64,000 nucleotides of DNA from FEN-1073 sp963780865 (lineage in GTDB: Bacteria; Chloroflexota; Anaerolineae; Anaerolineales; RBG-16-64-43). Both the position numbers and the translations under genes were made by a program. This document shows, in pieces, positions 1 to 8,789 of this stretch. A model generated the notes under the pieces. That model was not told where the DNA came from, did no database searches, and saw only the letters and a program-made list of their open reading frames with translations. Each line of letters begins with the position of its first letter. Within the stretch, counting starts at the first letter, position 1. The stretch lies in assembly GCA_963780865.1 (NCBI GenBank), contig CAWADT010000017.1, positions 1 to 64,000 of the forward strand, in the 5' to 3' direction.

Positions 1-759
1 CTAACTGTCCTGAATCGAATGCTTCGGCTTACTTATCGTTCGATGAAAGACCATGGGGACGGCAACCGGTATGTCTATAGCTTGAAAAAGGAACTGCCGG
101 ATAAAGTCATCCAATTTCTCTGGGTAAATCCCTTGGACCCAACCCACATGAGCAGCCTGGAGCAGAACATCCGGAGTTACGGGGTCAAAGGGATCAAACT
201 CCATCAGGCCTGGGATCCCTTTGCGATTGATTCAACGGAGTTTGCCCGTTTGGTGGACATGGCCCGCTCGTATAAACTTCCGATTTTTATTCATTTGTAT
301 TCGCGGAGTGAAACCTGGAAGTTGATGCAATTCGTCACGCGCAACCCGGACGCGGTGTTTATCGTGGCCCACCTGCTCGGCCTTGATATTTTCCAGGAGG
401 GCGGCAAACAATTGAAGAATGTCTATTTCGACACATCCGGTTCACACCGGATTAGGGGGAGGGACATACTGGATGCGATCCGTCTCTTCGGATACGACCA
501 TGTGATTTTCGGATCCGATACGCCCTATGCGCGGATTGGAGATCAAATCGAGAAGATTCAAGGGTTGGACCTGGCCGACAACGTAATGGAACAAATTTTC
601 AGCTTAAAATCTCAAGAACCTGTTGTCGCTGGATCCGTAATTTCACCGGCCAAACGGCGGATTCCAAAATGTATTTTTCTGTTAATGAGTACGATCGGGT
701 GGCTTATGCAGGCAAGGAAATACGGTGCAGTTCGCGCCCTTTGGCGCCAGCCCTATTAA
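1..759 (+). CDS. Amidohydrolase family protein, 5' partial, 3' frameshifted
   Basis: Metal-dependent hydrolase of the amidohydrolase-2 (TIM-barrel) type; substrate unknown. The frame is open to base 1 and reads sensibly before the first ATG at 19, so the N-terminus with the usual metal-binding HxH lies outside the window. Visible barrel-strand motifs are GIKLHQ, FIHLYS, FIVAHLLG, VYFDTSG and VIFGSDTPYA, the last carrying the conserved late Asp. The normal C-terminus appears to be lost by one extra A in the AAAA run at 606-609. Removing it gives NLKNLLSLDP and a stop at 638-640. The residues read from about 610 to 759 are therefore probably spurious. The family call is good, the substrate is open. 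Confidence 0.72.
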   Translation, partial: LTVLNRMLRLTYRSMKDHGDGNRYVYSLKKELPDKVIQFLWVNPLDPTHMSSLEQNIRSYGVKGIKLHQAWDPFAIDSTEFARLVDMARSYKLPIFIHLYSRSETWKLMQFVTRNPDAVFIVAHLLGLDIFQEGGKQLKNVYFDTSGSHRIRGRDILDAIRLFGYDHVIFGSDTPYARIGDQIEKIQGLDLADNVMEQIFSLKSQEPVVAGSVISPAKRRIPKCIFLLMSTIGWLMQARKYGAVRALWRQPY

Positions 760-778
760 AAAAACAAGGAGTAATGCC

Positions 779-1664
779 ATGTCACAAAAGATTTCCGTAT
801 TTCGGTCGCCGGAAGGCGAGGCGCAGTACCGGGCAGCGTATGAGGCCGTTTTAAAACAATGGCCGGTTCCTTACGAAGAGCGCTATATCCCCACCCGCTT
901 CGGCGACACCCATGTGATCGCCAGTGGATCAAAAGACGCCGCGCCGCTGGCGCTTCTCCATCCATCCGGCGGCAGCGCGACCATTTGGTACCGCAACATC
1001 GAAGCGTTAAACCGGCATTACCGGACTTATGCCATCGACACAATCAGTGAGCCGAATAAAAGCATTCTCGCCCGCCCGATCCGCTCCCGCCACCAGCGCC
1101 GGGATTTCGCCGATTGGATGGCTGATTTATTCCATGGGCTGCGAGTTCGAGCGGGCGGACCTCGTCGGTAATTCCTTCGGCGGATTCCTGGCGCTCAACA
1201 CGGCGGTCTATCTCCCCGAACGCATCAAGAAAGTTATTCTCATCAGCCCGGCGGCCACTTTCGTTCAAATCCCGGCTTGGTTCTGGCACTTTGTGCCAGC
1301 CAATGCCATCGGACCGATGCTCGGTTCAAAGCGCATGCTGCTAAGCGCCTATGACTGGATATGGCAGGATTTTCCCAAGGAAGAATCCATTACTCAACTG
1401 CGCGCAATCACCGCCATCACTGGTCGCCCCCGCCATTGGTTCCCCACGGTATTCAGCGATGAAGAGTTGCGCAAAATTCGCACCCCCGTGCTGCTATTGA
1501 TTGGGGATCATGAAGTTATTTACAAACCCGAGCGAGCCATCGAGCGGGCCACCCGCTTGGTGGCCGGCCTGAAAGCTGAGATCGTCCCTAACGCAAACCA
1601 CATCGCCGAATTCACTGCTCCGGATTTTGTAAACAAACAGATTCTGGATTTTCTCGCCGGGTAG
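779..1664 (+). pseudogene. Alpha/beta hydrolase, single frameshift
   Basis: Alpha/beta-hydrolase fold enzyme split over two frames. The first half starts at ATG 779 (MSQKISVF) behind an AAGGAG-like ribosome site at 766-771 and runs through LLHPSGGSATIWY, YAIDTISEPNKS and DFADWMADLFHGL. The second half resumes in the next frame at FERADLVGNSFGGFLALN, which holds the nucleophile elbow GNSFGG, then the acid loop LLIGDHEVIY and the catalytic His in PNANHIAEF. The two halves join without loss of family sequence if one base is removed from CGAG at 1142-1145. This is either a recent pseudogene or a consensus error. Substrate unknown. Confidence 0.75.
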
Positions 1665-1712
1665 GCCGGCCGTCAACCCTGGAATTCAATCAGTTCTAAC
1701 AGGAAGGAAACC

Positions 1713-2570
1713 ATGGAAAGCCAATTGGCAATCACATCCAAAGGACCCATCGAATACACCCTCCAGGGCAGCGGGCCTGTGGTGCTCGTCTGCCACGGCA
1801 CCTCCTCCAATTGCTTTTCGACCGCAGAATCACGGCCGCTCGCGGCGGCCGGCTGTAGAGTGCTCACGCCTTCGCGCCCGGGCTACGGCCGGACGCCGGT
1901 CGCAGTCGGACGAAGCGCAGCCCAGGCGGCGGAGGCGCTGATCGCATTGCTGGACAGCCTCAAGGTGCCGTCCTGCTCGGTCCTCGCCATCTCCGGCGGC
2001 GGGCCGACCGGTATCGCCTTGGCGGCCGGATATCCGCAGCGTGTTCAGCGGCTGATCCTCGCCGCCGCCGTCAGCCGGCCGGAAAACCGGCCCAACGAGC
2101 CCGGGTATATAAACCAATCCGCCTTCTACGGCCCGATGCACAATGTAACCTGGGCGATGCTGGGATTGATGAGCCGGCTGTCGCCGCGATCCATGGCCCG
2201 CCAGACCCTGGCGATCTTTTCCACCCACGATCCAGACGATGGCTTGAGCAAGCTCACGCCCGAAGACGTGGCATCCATTTCCCGCTTTTACCAAGGCCGC
2301 TCCTCGCGTCAGGGCGCATTGATGGATGTCACCCACACCGTCGGCGCCGACCTGCTACAGAGAGTACGCCAGCCGACGCTTGTGATTCACAGCCGGGAAG
2401 ACAATTCGGTGCCATTCGCCCACGCTGAATGGTCGCTCAAGAACATCCCGCACTCTGAGCTGTGCGAAGCCGGCATCACCGGGCATTTCTTCTGGATCGG
2501 TCCGGACTTTGCGCGCATCAGCCGGCGTATGGTCGCCTTCCTGGAGGAGAATAACAATTCCATGAAATAA
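1713..2570 (+). CDS. Alpha/beta hydrolase, 285 residues
   Basis: Cytoplasmic alpha/beta-hydrolase fold protein, no signal peptide. The oxyanion region VLVCHGTSS comes early. The nucleophile elbow reads AISGGG, with Ala where the first Gly of GxSxG is usual. HSREDNSVPF supplies the acid and ITGHFFW the catalytic His. ATG 1713 follows an AGGAAGG ribosome site. It lies 48 bases after the frameshifted hydrolase and on the same strand, so the two were probably co-transcribed. Enzymes like this act on esters, haloalkanes, epoxides or C-C bonds, and nothing here decides between them. Confidence 0.82.
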   Translation: MESQLAITSKGPIEYTLQGSGPVVLVCHGTSSNCFSTAESRPLAAAGCRVLTPSRPGYGRTPVAVGRSAAQAAEALIALLDSLKVPSCSVLAISGGGPTGIALAAGYPQRVQRLILAAAVSRPENRPNEPGYINQSAFYGPMHNVTWAMLGLMSRLSPRSMARQTLAIFSTHDPDDGLSKLTPEDVASISRFYQGRSSRQGALMDVTHTVGADLLQRVRQPTLVIHSREDNSVPFAHAEWSLKNIPHSELCEAGITGHFFWIGPDFARISRRMVAFLEENNNSMK

Positions 2571-2871
2571 CTGGAAGACGTTTCCCAGGATTCCGGGAGC
2601 CTGCGTTTCCAAGGCTGCGTGCCATGTCCAGAAGTCTCGGATTACTTTACAACGCTCACTCGTTTGCCGGCCGAGAGTCTGGTTGGATTTTCGAAAAATA
2701 AAATCCGGTAGCCGCATGGGAGATAATTGCGAGTTGCGATCTTTACCCCGCTCTACAACCGCCTGAGGTGGAAGGTTCGAGCGCGCAACAATCCGCGCGC
2801 TGCCATAAAACGCAATATCCGAGAAACCTACGCAGCAATTGCGGGTTTTGCAATAACCTGGGAGGAAGGGG

Positions 2872-2902
2872 AAAAAATACCACGCGGCAAGCCGCGCGGT
2901 AT
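2872..2902 (-). terminator. Rho-independent terminator of the glucuronide/ABC operon
   Basis: A 12-bp stem (2877-2888 with 2891-2902, one A/G mismatch, AA loop) is followed on the minus strand by a six-T run (2872-2877 read as A on the plus strand). It lies 45 bases past the inferred native stop of the last ABC permease at 2948. The rest of 2571-2947 between the convergent genes shows nothing else. The core CGCGGCAAGCCGCGCGGT recurs exactly at 57121-57138. Confidence 0.75.
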
Positions 2903-2947
2903 ATGGTAGAGCCAGAACATTCCACTGCTTTTTGAAAGTTCTCTCGT

Positions 2948-3046
2948 TTATTTTTCAACCCCGGTAAAGACGATGCCCTGCATGAAGACGCGCTGGGCAA
3001 GGAAGAAGATCACTATGGGGAAAACAATTGCGATCAAAGCTCCCGT
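2948..3046 (-). other. Detached C-terminal tail of the MalG-type permease
   Basis: Directly after the TAA at 3047-3049 the same minus frame stays open for 32 codons (TGALIAIVFPIVIFF, then FLAQRVFMQGIVF, ending VEK) and stops at 2948-2950. This is the usual last membrane helix and C-terminus of sugar ABC permeases. One C-to-T change turning a CAA Gln codon into TAA would explain it. Confidence 0.75.
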
Positions 3047-4012
3047 TTAAATCAGGTTCGGCAAACGACCATGCAGGGCATTGTAATATTGCAGGCCAAC
3101 CGAGATCGGCCACAATTTACTATTTGACGCCAGATACACCAGGGGCTGGAAAAAGTCATTCCAGGCGAAGAAGAAGTGGAACAGGCACACCGCAGTTACC
3201 GCCGGAATCGATTGCGGGAGGACAACATACAGGAGGATTTGAATAGGGTTGGCCCCGTCGATCATGGCCGCCTCGTCCAACTCGCGCGGACACTGCATGA
3301 AGTACATGCGGAGCAGGAAAACATTGTAGGCGTTGGCGAAAAAGTTTGGCACAATCAGAGGTAAGAACGTATTGGTCCAGTGGATTCGGGAGTACAGAAT
3401 GTAGGTCGGGATCAAGGTGGCCTGGACCGGCAAAACGATCGTGCCGATCAGGATGATAAACAAGAGGTCCTTCCCGCGAAAATTAAAGCGCGCAAAACCG
3501 TACGCCACAATCGTCGCGGAAACTACCGCTCCCAGGGTGCCCGTTAAAGCAATGATCAGCGTGTTTCGGAGCAGCAGGGGGAAATTTAATTCATTCCAGG
3601 CCTGGACGAAGTTCTTCCACTGCGGATCCGGAAAGTAGATCGCCGGAAGCACGCGCCAGTTCCCAACCCAGTTAATCGGGCCTGCCGCCGGGTTCTGCGG
3701 GTCGATGAATTGGCTCTCCGTGCGGCCCGGCTTCAGCATCGCCAGTACCTTGGTCTCGCTCCCGATGGGGACCTTGTAAAGATCCAGCGCGGTGCCCTGA
3801 TAGGTGAATGTATTTCGGGAGAAAGGAAAGATCGCGGGCACCATCGAATCGCCCATCTGATCATAACTCTTCAACCCGGTCACGATCATGTAGGCCAAAG
3901 GGGCGAGGAACATGATCACAACCAACAGACCGACCCCTGTCACGAGGATCTTGTTTATCTGGTCGCGGGTATGCCGACCCATGATGGATCGGGTTTTGGT
4001 TGCCGTTGTCAT
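3047..4012 (-). CDS. Sugar ABC transporter permease, MalG type, cut short by an in-frame TAA
   Basis: Inner-membrane subunit of a carbohydrate importer of the MalFG class. The start at 4012 (MTTATKTRS) has a strong AGGAGGAAAG site. The first membrane helix (ILVTGVGLLVVIMFLAPLAY) is followed by a long periplasmic loop, then the helices and the EAA loop ELDEAAMIDGANPIQ, which contacts the ATPase. The reading frame ends at NLI with TAA at 3047-3049, about 32 residues early. The missing tail is intact in frame down to 2948. The start lies 2 bases after the stop of the MalF-type gene, so translation is coupled. Losing the last helix would probably abolish function unless the stop is a consensus error or is read through. 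Confidence 0.85.
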   Translation of the reverse strand: MTTATKTRSIMGRHTRDQINKILVTGVGLLVVIMFLAPLAYMIVTGLKSYDQMGDSMVPAIFPFSRNTFTYQGTALDLYKVPIGSETKVLAMLKPGRTESQFIDPQNPAAGPINWVGNWRVLPAIYFPDPQWKNFVQAWNELNFPLLLRNTLIIALTGTLGAVVSATIVAYGFARFNFRGKDLLFIILIGTIVLPVQATLIPTYILYSRIHWTNTFLPLIVPNFFANAYNVFLLRMYFMQCPRELDEAAMIDGANPIQILLYVVLPQSIPAVTAVCLFHFFFAWNDFFQPLVYLASNSKLWPISVGLQYYNALHGRLPNLI

Positions 4013-4014
4013 GA

Positions 4015-4974
4015 TTACTTTCCTCCTGAATAGAATACCCACCGACCGGACGTCCCGAAGAGCAGGATCGTCAAAGCCAAAACAATAATGAACAAGACCC
4101 ACGCCATGGCCGAGCCATAACCCATCAAATTATATTGGAAGGCGTTCTTGTAAAGGTAAAGGTTGTAGAAATTCGTTGCACCGGCCGGCCCGCCCGTTCC
4201 GTTTTTGAGCACGTAGGCGAGGTCAAAGTACTTGAAAGCGCCGATCAACATAATGGTCAGGTTGTAGAAAATCACGGGGGAAATCAATGGCAGGGTGATG
4301 TATAGGTACTGCTGCCAGCCATTGGCCCCGTCGATCTCTGCGGATTCATAGAGTTCTCTGGTCACGCCTTGCATGCCGGCCAGCAGGGTGATCATCAGGT
4401 TTCCCAACCCCCACAAACCAATCAGCACCAGGGCCGGATAGATCCAAAGCGTGGAATTCAGCCAATCCGGTCCGGGGATCCCGATGGATTCCAACCCCAG
4501 ATTAATAAACCCGGTATTGGTGTTCATGATGCCCGCCATGATAATTCCGGCCGCAATCACCGGTATCATCGCCGGCAAGTAATAAATCGTCCGGAAAAAG
4601 TTCTTGGCCATCAGGAATTTGGAATCGACTAGTGCAGCTAGAAATAGTCCAAAAACTAAACTCAAAGGAAGCGCCAGGACAGCGTACTTAATCGTGACCA
4701 TGAAAGAATTGGACACGTCTTTATCGGCGATCATGTCCGAATAGTTTTTCAAGCCTACCCATTGGGTCAAATCAGGAGTTACCGCGCTGTAATTGGTGAA
4801 AGAAAAAACCAGGGTTGCGATAATGGGGATTAAGGTAAAAACCAAAAAACCAAAGATCCATGGGGAGAGGAAGATCAGGCCCCACTTTGCATTGAACCGC
4901 TCTTGAGCACCACGGCCTTGCCCTTTGTTTGCCGCTATTTGTGCCGAACCGATTACTTGAACATCTGCCTTCAT
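4015..4974 (-). CDS. Sugar ABC transporter permease, MalF type
   Basis: Inner-membrane partner of the downstream permease in a three-gene carbohydrate importer. The start at 4974 (MKADVQVIG) is chosen over the upstream in-frame codons because GGAGG lies 6 bases before it. About six membrane helices are visible, beginning WGLIFLSPWIFGFLVFTLIP. The EAA loop is ELYESAEIDGANGWQQYLYI. Length (319 residues) is normal. No ATPase gene is nearby. Importers of this class often share an MsmK/UgpC-type ATPase encoded elsewhere, so this one may do so too. Confidence 0.9.
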   Translation of the reverse strand: MKADVQVIGSAQIAANKGQGRGAQERFNAKWGLIFLSPWIFGFLVFTLIPIIATLVFSFTNYSAVTPDLTQWVGLKNYSDMIADKDVSNSFMVTIKYAVLALPLSLVFGLFLAALVDSKFLMAKNFFRTIYYLPAMIPVIAAGIIMAGIMNTNTGFINLGLESIGIPGPDWLNSTLWIYPALVLIGLWGLGNLMITLLAGMQGVTRELYESAEIDGANGWQQYLYITLPLISPVIFYNLTIMLIGAFKYFDLAYVLKNGTGGPAGATNFYNLYLYKNAFQYNLMGYGSAMAWVLFIIVLALTILLFGTSGRWVFYSGGK

Positions 4975-5064
4975 GGCAGGCCTCCATTTACAAAAACTCG
5001 CAGCTGGAATAAGAAGTGGGTGGCAACCACCCAGGGCTGCCACCCACTTAAGAACTCGATCTTA

Positions 5065-6498
5065 CTATTGAAGAGGCTTGACCTGATCAAACACAGTTTG
5101 CAGGTTCGCCACCAGCTTCGTCAATTCAGCATTCAGATCCAGACCAGATTTGGTCGTGTAGAGCTGATAGAAATTGCCGTAAGTGCTGCTGGCTTTGTCG
5201 AAGTTGGGCATCGCCAATTCGTGGTTGGGATGGTCTGCATACTTGACGTCATCGATGAAGACCTGGAAATCGACCCCCGGCCACGTGGCCTGCCACGTCT
5301 TGATTGTAGCTGGCTGCAAAGCTAATGCAGCGGGGAAGGCGCCATAGGCATCGCAGAGTTCCGGAGTGTACTTCTGCATTAAGAGCGACAGGAACTGGAA
5401 CGAAGCGTCCGGGTTCTTGGCGGTCTTGAGAATGCCGAAGGTGTCTGCGTGCATCTTGGCAGTGGTGGTGCCATTGTAGGACGGAATGGCGCCGAGATCG
5501 AATACCACTTTCTGGCTGTTGTTGAGATACCAGGTGTGGATGGGAGTCATCGCGACGTGACCAGAACCGAAGGTGTTGCCCTGGGCAAGCAGGTCGCTGT
5601 TCACGAAGTTGGCGGTGGGGATGAAGTGACTCGTCCACCTGCCGTCGTAGTACCAGGAAGCGGCGGCTTTCCAAACATCGGGCATTTGCGCCGTCACGCC
5701 GTCCGCAGCGACAAAGCTTCCCGCGCCGAAGAACGTCCACTCGCCGCGCAGGTCAGTCCACATCGCATCGTAACCCCACTGTACCTGCTTGTCGGGGTTG
5801 AAGCCGGCATCGTTCGGGGTCTTGCCGGAGCTGTCCTGGCTCAAGCGCATGGCGACGGTCTTCAGGGTGTCGAACGTCCAGTCAACCTGTTGGCCATCGA
5901 GGGTGTACTTATCGCCGACTTTGTGCGGCGGGTACGCCAGACCGGCTTCGTCGAAGAGCGCCTTGTTGTACCACAGGGCGGAAGGATAAATCGCGAAGGG
6001 GAGGCCCAACGTGCCCTGGTCGCCCGCGGTTAGGAAGGTGAGCATGGAGGGATCGTAACCGCTGTAATCATAGTTGTACTTTTTGGTGTAGGGGGCCATA
6101 TCGAGCCAGGCGCCCTGGAAGCTCGAGAAGCCACGGATGCCGAGCGGGCCGACGATATCCGGAGCATCACCAGAGGCGATCTGCGTCTTCAATACGTCGT
6201 AAGCAACCGCGTTATTGACGATGTCGATCGTCAGTTTATACTGCGGGTTCTCCGTATTGAATTTGGTAACTAACGCATTTTCTTTCTTGATCTCCTCGGG
6301 GTTGCCGCCGGAACCAAGGCCTACGTACCAGCGGATGTTGGTTACCGCAGGAACCGCGGTGTTTACGGGAGCAGCGGTGGTTGCGGTTGCGACTGGTCCC
6401 GCTGCAGTCGTCGGAGGTACGGGGGTGGCCGTCGTGCACGCGCTGAGCACGGTCACAACAATTGCCACGCAAATAAGGCTGGCGATTCTCTTGTACAT
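5065..6498 (-). CDS. Extracellular sugar-binding lipoprotein (ABC transporter, MalE type)
   Basis: Solute-binding lipoprotein that delivers sugar to the two following permeases. The signal peptide ends with lipobox VLSAC, Cys21 being the lipid anchor. It is followed by a Thr/Pro/Ala linker. The mature part has the family-1 layout: TKFNTENPQYKL, then IASGDAPDI near residue 110, LPFAIYPSALWYNKALFDEAG, and a C-terminal region ending QTVFDQVKPLQ. The ribosome site GAGGAG precedes the start. Position next to beta-glucuronidase, GH30 and UxaC suggests glucuronides or glucurono-oligosaccharides as ligand, which is inference only. Confidence 0.9.
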   Translation of the reverse strand: MYKRIASLICVAIVVTVLSACTTATPVPPTTAAGPVATATTAAPVNTAVPAVTNIRWYVGLGSGGNPEEIKKENALVTKFNTENPQYKLTIDIVNNAVAYDVLKTQIASGDAPDIVGPLGIRGFSSFQGAWLDMAPYTKKYNYDYSGYDPSMLTFLTAGDQGTLGLPFAIYPSALWYNKALFDEAGLAYPPHKVGDKYTLDGQQVDWTFDTLKTVAMRLSQDSSGKTPNDAGFNPDKQVQWGYDAMWTDLRGEWTFFGAGSFVAADGVTAQMPDVWKAAASWYYDGRWTSHFIPTANFVNSDLLAQGNTFGSGHVAMTPIHTWYLNNSQKVVFDLGAIPSYNGTTTAKMHADTFGILKTAKNPDASFQFLSLLMQKYTPELCDAYGAFPAALALQPATIKTWQATWPGVDFQVFIDDVKYADHPNHELAMPNFDKASSTYGNFYQLYTTKSGLDLNAELTKLVANLQTVFDQVKPLQ

Positions 6499-7144
6499 TT
6501 TTTCTCCTCACTGAAAGAATCTATTTGAATTTCTGCGATTAATTCGGCTATCTTCCGAGTTTACCTGATAATATCACCTCCTTTCAAAGCTAACGAGCAA
6601 ATCGGATTATACCATTTCTCCGAGCCTATCTGGACCCGCTCGAAATGGAATGGCTCGTCACGCTCGTGTATTACAGGAAAAGACACAAGTTGCTATCAAT
6701 TTATTGTGGAAAAAATGGCCGGGTTTTATAGAATTGCGATCAAAACTAGCGCATTTGTAAGAAATTTGCGGGATGAAATGGATATATCGGGCGCCGTCAG
6801 ACAGGTGTTTTGTGCCATCGCAAGCCACCTTCAACATCAGGATCATTTGCAATAACCCTTCCTAAGGCTGACGAACCAGGGCTGTAGAAATGGCACTCTA
6901 CCCTGATGGGCTCATATTTCCGCAGAAAGTATATCTTTATTCGGAATAACGGTCAATAGGCCGATAACGGGTGCCCCCACCCTTCTTGCGGAATAAACCT
7001 GCCCCCCTCCGCTGGATTTTCCCGGCCCGCCAAACAAAAACCCGCCTATCAGAGGTTGTGGAATGCCTTCCCATCGCGGAAAAATGCGCTGGACCACAAA
7101 CGGATCGCCGCCAAGGGAAAGCAATTCATGGAAAGCATTGAACG
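6499..7144. other. Intergenic region upstream of the ABC importer genes
   Basis: About 650 bases without a convincing gene between the GH30 stop and the binding-protein start. On the minus strand an unusually complete anti-16S-like stretch GAAAGGAGGTGA (6574-6585) lies about 75 bases before the binding-protein start but is followed by no good start codon. A half-site CGTTAGC (minus, 6589-6595) equals one arm of the LacI operator at 15392-15421. A TATTAT-like -10 lies next to it (near 6570). A separate promoter for the transporter is likely but not proven. Confidence 0.4.
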
Positions 7145-8495
7145 CTATTCGGCTTGAAAGCGGAATGTGCTGATAGAATGCGCCGGGCTATCGGCTAGGG
7201 AAGCCTGGTCATGGTATTGAAGCGCAAAGTTAATGGACTTCTGGGTACGGTTCATGACCACCACGGCAATTTGCCCTTCCAGGTTCAGAAAGGCGGTGGT
7301 TTCCAATTCGTCCAGCGTGGAGGCGCTGATAATCCGTTGCGCCCCGGGTCGAATGAAGCGAGTTACGTGGCCAAGGTAATAATACGAGCTTTGAAAGTGC
7401 AGGGTCCCTTTTTGCGTGTTGGCCAGAATGGGGGCGTTGCAATAATTGCTTTTATGATTCGGGCCGCCGCGTTGGTCCAGCAGGAGATTCCAATCCACCC
7501 AAGCCGTCGTCCAATGGTTCAGGTCCTGAAGCATGGAGTGCCCATAGCGTTCGCCCACTTCCCATTCGTCGAAGTGCGGCCCGCCTTCCTGGCTGCCCTC
7601 GGAAAAAACCAATTGCTTGTCGGGGTAGGCCTCGTGCGTCCACTGCACATTTTCAAAGTGGTCGCCCATATACCAATGGAAAGCCGCGCCCCACACATAG
7701 CGCGACGCAGCCGGGTCGTCGTAGACCGTCTTGGCGCGCTCGAATAGCCGGTCGCGATTGTGGTCCCAGATCAATAATTTAACCCGGCCCGCAAGACCCG
7801 CTTGCTCAAGCGCTGGGCCGAGATAGTCTCGTATAAAATCACGCTCTTCCTCGCCGGTGTAAATGCAGGATTCCCACATCTGATCCGCCATCGGTTCGTT
7901 CTGGACGGTTAATCCCCAGATGGGAAGCCCTTCCCGTTCGAACTCCTGGATATACCGGACGTAGTACCGAGCCCAGGCATCGCGGAATTCCGGTTTGAGC
8001 TTGCCGCCGTGATCCATCTGGCCGTTGGTCTTCATCCACGCCGGCGGAACTCCACGGCGACGCGAGCAGCTTGAGCGGTTGGCCCGCCGCGCGGGCCGCC
8101 TCCTTGATCATCGGAATTAATTGGCGGCGATCGTGCTCGATCGAAAAGTGCTTGAGTTCCACATCGCCCGGCACTTCGTCGTAGGCGTAATTGCCCAGCC
8201 CAAAATCGCAGCTATTGATATGCGTGCGGCCGAGGGTGTAGCCGATGCCGGCGGACGCCTCGAAATAGGCTCTGAGGATCTCCGCCCGCTTTTCCGGGCT
8301 TAACTTATAGAACGTATCCGCCGCCGCTTCCGTAAAAGCGCCGCCGAACCCCTCGATGGTCTGGAAGCGCCGCCGGTCGTCCACCAGGACGGAAGGCGCG
8401 TCCGGAAGCTGCTTCTGAAATGTCAAAGGATTTTTTTCTGTCAGGCGGTCGGCTGTACTCTTCGCCGTCCGGTAAACCTGGATCGTTGCAGGCAT
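7145..8495 (-). pseudogene. GH30 glycoside hydrolase, single-base frameshift
   Basis: GH30 family retaining beta-glycosidase (glucosylceramidase/beta-glucosidase-like branch), about 449 residues, no signal peptide, so intracellular. The start at 8495 (MPATIQVY) follows a weak AAAGGAAAG site. The first frame has TIEGFGGAFTEAAAD and LLASPWS. The second frame resumes at AWMKTNGQMDHGG and carries the acid/base Glu in TVQNEP (about residue 198) and the nucleophile Glu in FSEGSQ (about 298). Deleting one A of the pair at 8049-8050 restores SPWSPPAWMKTNG exactly as the family expects. Located between the LarA-like gene and the importer, it probably trims imported glycosides. Confidence 0.8.
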
Positions 8496-8789
8496 GGAGA
8501 GTCTTTCCTTTCCTATTGCGTGAGCCCTGGTCGAAGGATGTTCCTCAGAAGTTCGATGTTTTTTCTTCACTCAGGGCGGAAGTCACTGGCTCGTTGTTTC
8601 GGAGCGCCCCGTCCAGCGCAACCCATTGACAGAAACGAAAAGGCAGATTGCATATTGAAGAAATGAAAATCTCTGCGCATAGTATATCAGGAAAGCCGGT
8701 TGCGAAAAAAAACGCGCTGGCAAATATTTTCCTCTGCTCTTGGCGCCGATCCGGGTTGGCGGCGCTCGGTTCGGATTCCCGGATCGAGA

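Noticed and set aside
2727..2909. 60-codon plus-strand frame between the hydrolase and the ABC genes
   Set aside because: No ribosome site, Arg-rich product, and it runs through the terminator hairpin at 2877-2902.
6574..6585. Similarity of TCACCTCCTTTC to the 3' end of 16S rRNA
   Set aside because: Only the anti-Shine-Dalgarno stretch matches; no further rRNA sequence is on either side.
6912..7124. 70-codon minus-strand frame between GH30 and the importer
   Set aside because: No ribosome site, Gly/Pro/Val-rich composition and no family resemblance.
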